In this document: piece by piece, positions 44,910 through 55,814 of the stretch
How positions within the stretch are numbered: position 1 is the stretch's first letter
Layout: each line of letters begins with the position of its first letter
Notes under the pieces: generated by a model
Database searches by the model: none
What the model was told of the DNA's origin: nothing
What the model saw: only the letters and a program-made list of their open reading frames with translations
Program-made: the position numbers and the translations under genes
NCBI GenBank assembly: GCA_920105625.2
Contig: OV050030.1
Coordinates: forward strand, 78,767,400 to 78,831,399
DNA from: Clusia tigrina
Taxonomy: Eukaryota; Arthropoda; Insecta; Diptera; Clusiidae
Reading direction: 5' to 3'
DNA length: 64,000 nt

Positions 44910-46150
44910 TATATGTACATATACATATACATAATGATAAACAAAGACTTTTTTTTAAACATCAGAAAATTTTATGTCCCTTCTCTGTGTTCTCTGGTAA
45001 TGTGTTTAAAAACACAACTTAAAGGCAATAAAATATATAGATCAAGAGATTAAGACAAGAGTATGGATTTATAGACCTAAAAATAATTAATTATTTACTC
45101 AAGAATGAAGAAAATAAAACACAGAAAAATTAAAATATGAATGCATACATATGTGTGATGTATGTACATATGTATGTATGTACATATGTATGTACATATG
45201 TATGTAAGACAGTAAATATTTATGTATGTATGGCTATTAAAAACACGACAAAATATTACAAAAGAAAAAGGCAGATGAATTTTATTTATTTTTGTTCGTT
45301 AGAACCAAGGTTTACTTAGGAATTATATATACGAGTATATATACAATACGGTCAACGATCTCCCGTTTCCACTGTTAGGAAATCCATAGCGGGACGATTT
45401 TGCCTTTAAGCTACCGTAGTCTGGTCATAGTGAATTTACATGGTGGTGCAATTTGGCAACGTGCATCACAAACTTTTATTGTCGAATTTCGCTGTTAATT
45501 GCCCGTAAGTCAAGCACACATTTGCAATACTAGTCTGATAATACATGGGTAAGATCTTTCTGAAGTTAACTTGATTTGCTAATAGTACAGAAATTTTATT
45601 TGCGGTTCACTCTCTTTGTCTTACCATGTAGATAATGTAATACCACTATGATTTCTGGGTATCATTTGTATATAACGGAATTTTGCTGGCCGCAATCTCC
45701 CTTTCCTTCTTAAATTTTGTTTATGAAGGTTAATGAGTTCTGAAAGGTTAAAATGATGTTTAATATTTGGAAATGTGAAATATTTTTGTTTTTTCTAACA
45801 ATATCTAACATAAAAATTTAATTTTATTAATTACAGTTTTTATCCAAGCACCGGAGATGTTTTGAACTGGACTTGCACACTGTGTTCTCTCTAAAATAAT
45901 CATATGTAAATCAGTGGAAACAATTTATACGAATTTTTTACAATGGTCGAACCGCTGTACTGTACATATAAATCCGTTTACTATCGGGAATTTCGAAATT
46001 AGCCGAAGCAAAAGTAATTATTGAAAATTCAATATTCCTGGAAAATATCTCGTCCCTACTCAGTTACCCTGTGCAGGTAAACTTCAATATATAAGTATGT
46101 TGTATACACATTTCTAAAGTAGATTACGGCTGGTAGAAATTTAAAATTTT
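44910..46150. other. Unassigned DNA with microsatellite
   Basis: 45150-45205 is an ACATATGTATGTA microsatellite. The remainder shows no gene. Confidence 0.5.
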
Positions 46151-46156
46151 CGTGGC

Positions 46157-46266
46157 TATAAATAGGTTTCCGGGACATAAGTACGCTATTAGTTGCATAT
46201 TGTCAGTACGGAGCGAAAGTGAATTTGTTTATCGGCGTCTTTATACACTCTGTCCAACGATGTGAG
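46157..46266 (+). promoter_or_regulatory. Possible core promoter and first exon with splice donor
   Basis: TATAAATA at 46157 is followed at +34 by TTAGTT (46189) and at +48 by TCAGT (46203), both close to insect initiator consensus. A strong donor, GTGAGTAAC, lies at 46261. Such spacing is what an RNA polymerase II promoter with a short noncoding exon would show. I cannot find the downstream exon, so this could be chance. Confidence 0.28.
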
Positions 46267-47288
46267 TAACGAAATAATGATTGCGATTATGGTACTGCGA
46301 ATTGTATTTAAATTATACGACAAACTTTGTTCAGTATTGATGCTCTTTTTAAATATATGTATGTAGAAGCAAATTCACTGAGCATTTTCTAAAAAGAAAT
46401 AATCAGCCATCACTGGGTGAAGTTTGTCCTATAATCTATAAAGATTCGTTCGTTTATTTACTTCAACAAATAAACTTCTTCTCCTCGTGATAGAATATAA
46501 CTCGAACCCGCTTTTGTGATGCATTTTACTCAGTTTTGTTAAATATTTATTAACTCATCACTGGGCAAAGTGTGTCTCAAAATTTGGTTAATTTACAATT
46601 ATTCAAAGAAAACTACAATCACTTAATGGGTATGTAATGATGTGTTAAAATATTAAAATTAAACAGCGGCTGTCGGCCTAGTCCCTTGTAATGCCATGTA
46701 ATTACTTAAAAATCAACAAAGTGACTAGACCGAACACTCGTGCTATAATTTTAAAACCAACTTCTCTATCTATGTATATACAAAACGTGTGTGTGATTGT
46801 GTTAGATGCTGAGTTTTCATAAAGTTTTGAACAGCTAACTTCTTTGGTGGTCTAGCCTTAAGAAATTAATTTTTTCATAAAGCTAGACAACCATTGAAAT
46901 TCGTTGTGTCAGAGTCATCGTTTGCAGTATTCATATATGTATTTTATTGTGAAAGTGTGCAATTCAATTAAAGGAACGATCGTTGTGATATGTGAATAGA
47001 TAGCTTATCACAGTGATTTTCCTTTATATTGCATTGTGTTCCTAACAACAAATTGTGTGCTGGCCGTCCTGAAGTGGGTTATTGTAAACATGGTGTAAAT
47101 TTTGGTCATAACATTTTTAATTTTCTGATATTTAAATAAACGGATATAGTAGTGTTTTTTGTTTAGTGGTTACAATTAAATTCATTGCGACATGAAATAT
47201 AATTTAATTAATAAAATACATTATTTTTCTCTCTGCACAGAAAAGTGGCACCTCCGTAAATCTGTATTTACTTATCTCGTAAATTCCT
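46267..47288. other. Unassigned AT-rich DNA
   Basis: Nothing recognised. Confidence 0.4.
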
Positions 47289-47530
47289 TCCTGAAATTTA
47301 AAAAAAAGCTGTTTTCAATTGAAGAGAATCGTGCTTGTGATGTATTTCTTGCTGCTGACATTATATCACAGTGGCTGTTCTTTTTGGCTGATCAGTAGAT
47401 TCATCCGTCTTGATAAAAATAATATTATAAAAATTAAAAAAAAATTGCTAAAATTGAAGAGAACAGCTGCTGGGTTGTATCAACGTTTTATCAATGTATA
47501 TCACAGTAGCTGTTCTTTTTTGTGCAATTT
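47289..47530 (+). repeat. Imperfect duplication, unit about 133 bp
   Basis: 47289-47395 and 47425-47520 share AATTGAAGAGAA and ATATCACAGT-GCTGTTCTTTTT, about 133 bp apart. The 60-80 codon frames crossing it have no motif. Confidence 0.6.
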
Positions 47531-48230
47531 ATCAACAATTTATTTCCTTTATTGATAGGGGAAAGTATGGCCCAATAAACTTTCTCATGCGTCAAATTGC
47601 GTTCAAATTTTCAATGCTTTGTCTGATCATGGAACATAGTACTATGAAACAATAGACATGATTATTTGGATGCCGCATTTGCGACAAATTGCAAAAATGT
47701 ACTAAATTTGGAATCTATATATTCGTTCTACTCAGATCAAGTGTGTGCTATCCCTAAAAAAATAAATCATTTTGATAAATGATTACATTTTTGTAAGAAA
47801 ACCATTACTTTAAAAGCATTGTATTCCGTTGCCAAATATCTTTTATAAATCAGTGCACATGCATATTGATTAGATCCCCCCACCACATACAATTATTCAC
47901 TCTCGCTTGATACTGTTCAACCACTTCCACATTTCCACATAATTTAATTTTGCAGAAATAGTAGACGCAGAAGAGTCCTCTATAACATTTTTCCCTACAT
48001 CTTATCTACTTTTCTACATTTATTAGAGTTAGTTTAATTCTCACTTTCAAAATCGCAAATTCAAATTCAAATCCAGGGCATGGCGATTAGTGCTCCCTGT
48101 TGACATCTAAAGTTTGATTTTAGGTTGTCAAAGGCAGCAATTGGCAAGCCAATTTCGTGAAAAACTGTTGCTGTAGACTTGTTGTAGCCTTGCGGCCACC
48201 ATCTTACTGCTCCCTGTGTGAGCCCGAGCA
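47531..48230. other. Unassigned AT-rich DNA
   Basis: No gene or repeat ends recognised. Confidence 0.4.
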
Positions 48231-48231
48231 T

Positions 48232-48780
48232 ATAAAATCAGATGATATTAAAAAAATGCTGTTTCAAGTAATCAATGCAGCGAAATGCTTTTCTGTTATG
48301 GCTGATCAGACAACTAACATTTCACGACAACAATAGATAATCTTTTCATATTACGTGAAGCCACTCTCTGTGGTCTAGTGGTAAGCATGCTAGACTCACA
48401 CCCCGAGGGTCGCAGGTTCAAATCCTGCAACGGGCTTGGTCTCCAAAATGCTTCTTTCTGTAAAATCCTTTTCTCTTCGAGTCGAAAGCCTCTGTAGCTA
48501 GTACTCATTCCCCCAACACCTTGCACTCATAATTAATTATGATGTAAGATATAATAATCATAATCATCATCATCATATTACGTGAATATATTTTAATATT
48601 CGTTCCAGTTGAAATCACGGTATAGTACGGAACGGTAGCTATATAATAATTTGTTTTCCTCATTGCAAAACTTTCAAGTGTGTTGGAATTATTGCAGTGG
48701 ACAAGGTTATAATGGCGCTTGTACCATGTAAGAAGGTTTTAATAGTGTATGGCCTACCCGCCACAACTGGATCGAATTAT
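48232..48780 (+). pseudogene. hAT-like (DUF4371/ZMYM1-type) transposase remnant, split by a SINE
   Basis: 48240-48335 reads KKMLFQVINAAKCFSVMADQTTNIS, matching the D-x-T-T-D/N-I-S block with the first catalytic Asp in DUF4371-type hAT proteins. After the SINE, 48691-48725 reads GQGYNGACTM, the G-Q-G-Y-D-G block. Stops and shifts are frequent. The two parts are interrupted by the SINE at 48360-48573. Confidence 0.58.
48360..48573 (+). mobile_element. tRNA-derived SINE, 214 bp
   Basis: The head has polymerase III promoter boxes in a tRNA-like setting: A box around TGGTCTAGTGGTAAGC and B box GGTTCAAATCC, 40 bp apart. The 3' part is unrelated and ends in an ATAATCATAATCATCATCAT-type tail. The element is flanked by CATATTACGTGAA at 48347-48359 and 48574-48586, a perfect 13-bp target duplication of the LINE-mobilised type. 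It is not a functional tRNA gene: the acceptor stem does not pair and the body continues beyond the tRNA. Confidence 0.85.
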
Positions 48781-48924
48781 GTCGGGGTGTCAAGTTATTT
48801 TGTTTCTGTATTGAATTATTTAAGAGTTTTTGATTTTTCGAAGCCTCAGCTGCTTTCGCAAATATGCCAGGTAGACCTGCATGTATCGTATGTCCACTAA
48901 AGAGTATATACATATAGAGTTTCC

Positions 48925-49060
48925 ATCGCTCTCTCTAGTAAAAGAGGGGAATAGAAATTCATGGCAATAGCCGTGGAACCGTTACCAGATATTAAACATA
49001 ACATTTTTCTGCTAAAAACGTTTCATTATCGATTCATAGTATATTTAATAACAGTTTAGG
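48925..49060 (-). repeat. Repeat family Y, diverged partial copy
   Basis: Shares TTCATGGCAATAGCCGTGGAACCG and the AACATTTTTCTGCTAAAA-type block with the copy at 49140-49260. Confidence 0.5.
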
Positions 49061-49139
49061 AAGGAATGGTTTCATGGTGGTCCGAAAATGAAGAAATTTG
49101 CAGGGTTAATAGTTTTTTTTATTTATTAATTAATAGTAT

Positions 49140-49400
49140 ATTGACATCTCTCTTCATGGCTATCGCCGTGGAACCGCTGAAAAAATGTTAAAGTTAACAT
49201 TTCCACTGCTAAAACGATACATTACAGACGCATATTCATAGTAAATTTAATATGAAATTTGTAAAAATTTCATTTAATAAAATTTTTTTTAATTTAAAAA
49301 AAAAGTTAATTATTCATAATATGTTATTCCGCACAACCTTTCAATCCAATTTTAAATATTTATTATGAAAAATTAATTACTTTGTAAATACTAGTACTAC
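49140..49400 (-). repeat. Repeat family Y, inverted copy
   Basis: Reverse complement of 18380-18620 with substitutions: TTCATGGCTATCGCCGTGG, AATGTTAAAGTTAACATT, ATTCATAGTAAATTTAAT, AATTACTTTGTAAATACTAG. Confidence 0.65.
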
Positions 49401-49439
49401 TAGAGTGTTATCGCTGAACGATTTATCTCCGCATCGCGA

Positions 49440-49800
49440 ATGTTCTATACGGTGGTGTCTATCATACACCTCTCACTTATCTCTACTACATAGGCAAGAT
49501 GGGCCAATCGTTCCATTTCTGGTGCAAACTGTTGTAGAGACTCACCACTCTTTTGTACACGTGTTCGTAGCAAATACTGTATAATAGGAATATGCGACAT
49601 CCTCTCTTCAGTATTAAATGAACATGTTGGTCAAAATAAACGTGTTGCAGGGCAACTTGATGTAGTGGAACGAATTTCTGATATTGTTGATATGTAGTCT
49701 TTCGTTGTTCTTTTATGTGGAAGGTTGTGCCATAGAGTAATATAGAGAGATAACTCTTCTTCTTCCAATGTCAGCTGATGAAATGATCCCATTTTTTTTT
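49440..49800 (-). pseudogene. Retrotransposon gag fragment
   Basis: On the minus strand about 49570-49440 reads YLLRTRVQKSGESLQQFAPE then MERLAHLAY, the E-S-L-x-x-F-A...ERLAHLAY signature of insect gypsy gag. The upstream part (to about 49790) has stops. It lies 3' of the element at 50218-53400 in the same orientation, but whether it belonged to it is unknown. Confidence 0.55.
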
Positions 49801-50217
49801 ATCCGTGTGAAACAAAAACAAAGCAAAATTTATTTGGGATTAAATTTTGGGTACAATTGCGAGTTGCGTTGTGGAGAAATAAAATAGTATCTTAAATTTA
49901 AAACAATATAGATACTGTATAATTTTGATTCATTTAAAAAGCAAATTTTTAAGTGAAACTTTGTTTTTAATTACGTAAATAATAGTTACATTAAAATTAT
50001 ATTTATGTATTATTTTTATTTATTTATGCCAAATATTGTAATAAAGTCAACCTTGAATACTTTTTCAAAGCAGCATAAGCAAATAAGCTTTGGAAAAACC
50101 TAATCACCATATTCTTTTTCTTTCATATTTATAACACCCAATTATTTGTAAAATATTACAAAGATTAACCAATTATAAAAACAAAAAACTATTTATCATA
50201 TATTAAACGATTAATAA

Positions 50218-50433
50218 TGTTACGTTTTTCGGGCCTGATTGGTCCGACCGCTGGATTGCGTAATAAGCACTAATAAAATACAACAAAAGAAACTCGTCGA
50301 AAATATCGGATTTTATTATTCTCCTAAAACTCACTGCCAGTCGAGCTGCTTTAACAATACTTAACTATATTTTCTGCTGCACAGCCTACTAATACAAATA
50401 TTGTGCTGTGGCAGCAAGTGCTACTTTGTAACA
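50218..50433 (-). repeat. 3' LTR (216 bp)
   Basis: On the minus strand TGTTACAAAG at 50433 to AACGTAACA at 50218, TG..CA ends. No second LTR in the window. Confidence 0.72.
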
Positions 50434-50446
50434 CTACCTTCCACCT
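50434..50446 (-). promoter_or_regulatory. Polypurine tract
   Basis: Minus strand AGGTGGAAGGTAG directly precedes the LTR. Confidence 0.65.
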
Positions 50447-50469
50447 AGATTTGTTCGTCCCGAACAATA

Positions 50470-51400
50470 ACATTTATCGGCTCCCGTAAACCGACAATCT
50501 GTCCTTGAGTTTAGCTCTGTTTCCTGGGTGCTTTCGAATTCTGTACACCACGTCATTGATCGTTCTTATGACTATGTATGGTCCTCCCATTGAGTTTGTA
50601 ACTTTGGGGACAACCCTTTCTTCCGTTGTGGGTTGTAGAGCAGAACCAAGTTGCCTTCCTCGAAGCCCTTGGAGTTTGCTCGCAGATCGTACCTTGCTTT
50701 CATCTTGTTGCTCCTTAGGAGGGTGTTGTCTCTCACGAGCTGATGGATTTCGTCCAACTCCCTTCGTTTTCTAGCTACGAATTCGTCTACTCCAAGCTGC
50801 TCTGTAGAATTTACGCCAAACTATAGATCCGCTGGCAGCCTCAGATCCGAGCCGAAGAGCACCTTCGCCGGGGAATACGTCGTTGTGTCGTGTGCTGCGG
50901 ATCTATAGGCCAATAAGAGCGTTGCGATGTGCTGATCCCAGTCGCTCTGATGACCGTCTACAACCTTTCGGAGATGTTCCACTATCGTGCGTCTGACTGC
51001 GGATGAAGCGGCGTTGTGCGTGTTTTTTTTTATCCCCAGCATTGCGCATAGTTGGTGAAACAATCTAGACACGAAATTTCTACCTTGGTCCGAGTGCAGC
51101 TCCAAAGGGATCGGAATATCCAGTTTTCAATCAACACTCCGGCGACTATCTTAGCTTCCTGATTGGGGATGGCGTAGACTTCTGGCCACTTGCTGAAGTA
51201 GTCAACAACTACTAGCAGAAACCTATTACCAGCTTCAGTAATAGGAAACGGTCCGGCCACGTATATTGCTACCCGCTCAAATGGTGCACCCACGTTATAC
51301 TGGTGCATCTTTCCACGGCTTCTAGTTTGAGGTCCCTTCGCCTTGCTGCAACGATCACAAGTACGAACTTACTCTGCCATTGACTCCTGGCATCTGATCC
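50470..51400 (-). pseudogene. Integrase with deleted third catalytic residue
   Basis: Minus strand from about 51380: CDRCSKAKG-type zinc end, MHQYNVGAPFERVAIYVAGP (first Asp position replaced by Tyr in VAIYVAGP, usually VAIDVAGP), LLVVVDYFSKWPEVYA, MELHSDQGRNF (second Asp). After KKTRTTPLHPQSDA the expected G-M-V-E-R-F-N stretch is absent and RTIVEHLRKVVD follows in another frame, so the catalytic Glu is lost. The C-terminal part (YSPAKVLFGSDLRLPADL, VRDNTLLRSNKMKARYD, NLVLLYNPQRKKGLSPK) is fairly well preserved to about 50470. Confidence 0.78.
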
Positions 51401-53145
51401 AATAAAACCTCGCCTTGATTTTCTCGACCGTGTTTGATACACCAAAATGCCCTCCACTCGTGTCATCATGATAGGCCTTTAATACCTGTGGAATTCTGTC
51501 CTTGGGTACGATAACCAATCTTCGCGTGGGCTTGCCATCTGCGTTCTCCCAGATCCGAAGTAGACAACCGTCTTCCAGCGTTAAGCTCTGCCACCGTGCC
51601 CAGTTCGCGTTCGCTATCGGGCTTTCTCCTGCTATTTCTTCCCACGTTGGCCTTCTACCCTGCTCCATAGCTGTCATCAGGACCGCTAAATCAACGTCAT
51701 GATTCTGGTCAGCCCGTATTTGGTCAAGATACCACTCCTCATCAGGTAGCACGCCTAGGCGGTGGACATTTACCACCGTTTCGCCATGTTCGGATTTACT
51801 GCAATGTGTGCACTCTGCTGCACAGGGGCAGCGTGATAGGGCATCCGCATTGCCATGCTGTCTTCCCTTGCGATGCTCAATAGAGAAATCATAACTCTGG
51901 AGTTGTTCGATCCAGCGCGCAATCTGACCTTCTGGATTCTTAAATCGCAATAACCATGTCAATGCCGCATGATCAGTTCTCAGCTGGAATTTCTGCCCGG
52001 ACAAATATTTATGGAAAGTCTAACTGATTCCACTACTGCCAAAAGCTCCCTCCTCGTCACACAGTAATTTCTCTTCGACCTGGACAGTGTTTTGCTAAAG
52101 AAAGCAATCACCTTTTCCTCATCGCCGATGACCTGTGAAAGAACACTCCCTATACCAAATCCGCTAGCGTCTGTATCCAGTATTAATTTTTCTCCGGGAA
52201 CGGGGTACGACAGGATTGGTGCTGAACAGAGTTTCTCCTTCAACAGCCGGAAAGCATCTTCCTGCTCCTGATGCCATACGAATATCTGGTTCTTTCGTGT
52301 CAATTCGTGAAGGCTACCAGCTATGTCCGCGAATGCGGGGACAAATCGCCGATAGTACGTGCATAGCCCGACGAAACTTCGCAGTTCCTGCAGATTGGTC
52401 GGTCGCGGCAATTCCTTGACCGCTCTTATCTTGTCGTCATCAGTGCGCACTCCGTTGGCCGTAATTACGTGACCGAGGAACTTCACCTCCGTCCGAAACC
52501 AAGAGCACTTCTTCGCATTCAACTTTAAGCCGGCCGCTTCTATCCTCTCCAAAACCGTCCGCAAATTCCTCAGGTGATCGTCATAACTTTAACCCATCAC
52601 GATGATATCGTCGATGTACACCAGACATATCTTCCCATGGAGTCCGCTCAGAACGCGTTCCATCAGACGCTCAAAAGTTGCCGGTGCGTTACAAGGACCG
52701 AACGGCATCACCAGGAACTGCCCAAGCCATGGCCCACGCTGAAAGCTGTTTTTTCCTTGTCCCTTTCGTCCATCTCCACTTGCCAATATCCACTCTGAAC
52801 ATCCAGCGTAGAAAACCATTCCGCACCGGAAAGTGTGTCTAATATGTCGTCGATTCTGGGGAGTGGATAGCTGTCCTTCCTGGTGACGTCATTCAGCTTC
52901 CTGTAGTCAACACAAAACCGCGTACTTCCATCTTTCTTTTTAACCATCACTATTGGGGAGCTCCAGGGACTTGCAGATGGTTCAATCACCTTGTTTTCAT
53001 GCATTTCTTCAACCATCCTCGTTGCCTCGTCCCGTGGCGGCTGCCGAATCGGCTTAGAGTCACTTGTATCAATCCGATGTTTCGTTATCGTGGTCCTGCC
53101 ACGATCTCTGGGTCCGATCGCAAAAATGGACGAATGTTTCCGCAA
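51369..53145 (-). pseudogene. Reverse transcriptase and RNase H
   Basis: RT begins with HRIDTSDSKPIRQPPR and [33 protein letters not shown] (Asp), then a one-base shift at about 52730 (the usual VGHGLWQF has an extra G) to [19 protein letters not shown] and YIDDIIV (52604). A TAA at 52591 follows MG in the same frame, then the frame continues RTVLERIEAAGLKLN. RNase H has ILDTDASGFGIGSVL, YCVTRRELLAVVE and FQLRTDHAALTWLL after another shift near 52000, then HGNADALSRCPC. Confidence 0.82.
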
Positions 53146-53404
53146 GAGTAGTTGTGCTTCCTTTCGTTCGCTTCTCGTTAGGTTCTCGGTCCATTCTTGT
53201 ATCCTGCTTCTACCGTCTACAGTTTTCTCCCGTCAACATCTTCAATTGCTTCCGCCCAAACCACTTCTTCCGAGTTCGGTAGGACAACGTGTCGCTGCTT
53301 TACAGTAATCCGCCCTATACTGACTCCGTTAGAGTCCCCCACTTCCAGTGCCAGTTCCATATTGTTATACTTCAGGAGACGTCGTTCCAAGTCCAGTGTT
53401 ACAC

Positions 53405-53565
53405 CATTAAAATATTACATACAAATTCTACATTTATTAATTTCAATCAATTTTTTAAATTAATCGGTTAAAAGAAAACGATTAATCGCAAACGGTTATT
53501 TTATATGTTCGATTAACCGCCAACACGATTAATCGGTTAATTTAAAAATTTTGCCATCCCTAGGT
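53405..53565 (-). repeat. AATCGGTTAA-rich MITE end
   Basis: The minus strand starts TAGGGATGGCAAAATTTTT at 53565 and contains several AACCGATTAATCG repeats. This looks like one end of a hAT-type short element. The other end is not visible; it may have been removed with the 5' half of the gypsy element. Confidence 0.45.
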
Positions 53566-53627
53566 ATAACATGTTCCTCCTCTTTCCTATCTATGATGAC
53601 TAGAATCTCGCTACACTTTTGATAACG

Positions 53628-54816
53628 TCACTCTCTGATGGGTAGCATCTGGCCGCTTACTTTTTGCCTTTTGGCGACCCCGTCTGCCTCTTCGCCCAAA
53701 CGTTGCCTCTTTGGGGCAGTACCCGCGGGGTTACCTAAGCCGGATAGCAACGCTTTTGACCACTCTACAGATTGAGCCTGCTCCTCAATAAGTTGGTCCG
53801 TGGGCAGAGCCTCATGTTTGGTCATGATCCTTATGGCCGTCTTCCTATTATAGGAGGCTTTCTTAGAAGGACGGACATGTATTGTCGGTCCCTCCAAGCA
53901 TACTCCAGCAAGCTTTTTCGAGCTGCAAATCCTGGGTCCCTAGCCATGTTGACCACCTATACCGGTACTATGATATCTTGCTCCAACCCAGAGGTTTTTT
54001 ATAGAGGTTAGCTTCTCCGCACCCTGTATCTGGGGAGATGTTTATTGACGCCTTAGTCTAGATCCGTAGTGGTATGTTATAAAGAGCAGGGTGTGACTGT
54101 TCGCCACGTACTATCGGTCCAGATGGGATAGGAGGCTAATGTTGCTAGAAATATAATCGCATATAAATTCCCGTGTTGCGAAACAAATGCTTCAACCATT
54201 TTAGTGCTTCTATGAACGTAAGTAAATTATTTATGTGAAGGTACTCATTGTAATAGCGCACAGTTCTTTTCTAATTTTCTATATTTTGCTGCAGCCGCCA
54301 ATTCTGCAGCAATTGTTTTTTTGTTTTGTTGTCCTTCTGGTTTTCTTCCAACTGGTTATAACGTTCCTATCATTTTACTAATATGTTCCACGTTGATGGT
54401 GGATTGCTGCTTAGCTGAGCTTTTAGGTGAGCTAGTTGCCTTCTGATGAGGGCCTGTTGTCCTCCTCGAAACTTGGATGGTTTTTGTGTGCAAGGAATTT
54501 GTGTTAATTTGTCCTCCTGTGCTCCTTTTCGGCATCTATTGTATTCCTCTATGCTTAGGCGTTGTGGCCCTCCTGTGCTAATTGTTTTCTTTTTGTTATC
54601 TGCTTCTAAGGTTCTAAGGCCGCCTGAAGAAAGAAGACCAAGAAGTTTCGAAGTTGAAATCAAATTAAATTTTTTTAAGAATTTGCTTATACATGTTAGC
54701 TCGGTATTAATAAAGAAAACAGTGCACACTCGCAAGCAAGTTATGCCTTCACGGCATAACAAATTTGCCTGATTTATGCATTGGTACAAGAGGACACTGT
54801 TCATACGCGAACCCAA
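53628..54816 (-). pseudogene. LINE ORF1-like remnant, minus strand
   Basis: Minus strand: a basic N-terminal frame (54816-54370) with IEEYNRCRKGAQEDK and GQQALIRRQLAHLKAQL, then near 53945 MARDPGFAARKSLLEYAWRD, and RPSKKASYNRKTAIRIMTKH ... EEQAQSVEWSKALLSG (53897-53628) ending in KRQRLGEEADGVAKRQK. The S-x-x-W/Y-A-K/R...KRQR pattern is like the N-terminus of ORF1 in the LOA-type LINE at 59466. Between the frames are stops. Assignment is by similarity of style only. Confidence 0.4.
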
Positions 54817-54939
54817 TATAATTACATAGGAACAAAGTAGTGCAGTATTTATGTTTAATATTGCTTACTGTACGCATGTATGCATGTATGTATGTATTAG
54901 GTTTAAATATATTAATGTACACGCAAGAGAGCCCTTTTC

Positions 54940-55780
54940 ATTCTTAACAAGATGGCATGGGGACCATCTCCAAGTTGTCTGTTGACAATAGCAATAGTGG
55001 TAGACGGGTATTGGCAGATGAGGGCCCCATAGAGAAACGGCTATAGATGGTTGTTAAGCAATTCTTGGAGCACACTGGTCTGCCACCGACCTTCAACTGT
55101 GAGGAAGAATGCCAAGAATGCCGGATAGTCAAGTGCGCGAACTGGTTCTTTGAAGAATTCCGCGAGAAGTGCAATGCTGAAATCAGCAAAGTTTGCGTTT
55201 CAAGTCATCCCAACTTCGGAGATTCCGAGGAGACTATTTGGACATGCTTGGAAAAAATTGAACTGTAGCGCAAAGCTCATCCAGTGTCTGCGGCTGCAGA
55301 ACCCTCGGATTTCGATAAGTGCGTGGTCTGTCCTTAAGAGAGAGAAAACCTACAAGAACAATCAACTTATGCTGCTGCTTATCAGTAAGAAGTCCCTGGG
55401 TATACTGGAAAATCAGCAAAATAAATTATGGTTTGGAGTTTGATACGCTAAACCAAAAATCTTTCCCATCTCTTTCGCTCCGGAAAACAACCTTGAGGAG
55501 CTGTGGGAGCCAAATAAGTTGCTAGGAAAACTCAATCTATATGAGGTAGCTATAGCGGGCAAACCACTAGCGGGAAGAATGATGCTGTGGGTGGCTCCGA
55601 TTAACCGCCAGAACGCCAAATTGGCCATCTATATTCTTCTCGTTATCTCCAAAGACGAAGACATCGCCTACTGCCTGGTGCATGACAATGGTTCTGGTCG
55701 TCCAAACTTACGGGTCTCTACGGACTCTATAATTTATTTTATCCTCAGGCGGGAAGGTGAGCCGAGGGACTGAATTTCAA
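54940..55780 (+). pseudogene. LINE ORF1-like remnant, plus strand
   Basis: Broken frames include NCEEECQECRIVKCANWFFEE, HPNFGDSEETIWTCLEKIE and GRMMLWVAPINRQNAKLAI. They lie directly upstream of an endonuclease/RT remnant in the same orientation, which suggests ORF1 of the same LOA-like LINE. I cannot identify a domain with confidence. Confidence 0.3.
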
Positions 55781-55814
55781 CTGAAAATACTGTAAACGTT
55801 TTCCTGTACGTAGT

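Larger units (their letters stand above)
50218..53400 (-). mobile_element. Ty3/gypsy retrotransposon 3' half (short LTR), minus strand
   Basis: 3' LTR at 50218-50433, polypurine tract, integrase, RNase H and RT in minus order. The 5' part (gag, 5' LTR) is missing beyond about 53400, where an unrelated AATCGGTTAA-rich sequence begins. G+C is above the surroundings. The clade is not determined. Confidence 0.85.

Noticed and set aside
45137..45319. 60-codon frame with repeated Met/Tyr/Val/Cys
   Set aside because: Translation of an ACATATGTATGTA microsatellite.
48360..48435. A tRNA gene
   Set aside because: A and B boxes are good, but the acceptor stem does not pair, the sequence continues into an unrelated body with a CATCAT tail, and it is flanked by a 13-bp duplication. 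It is a SINE.
54446..54772. 108-codon plus frame
   Set aside because: Antisense of the LINE ORF1-like minus frame; no motif.
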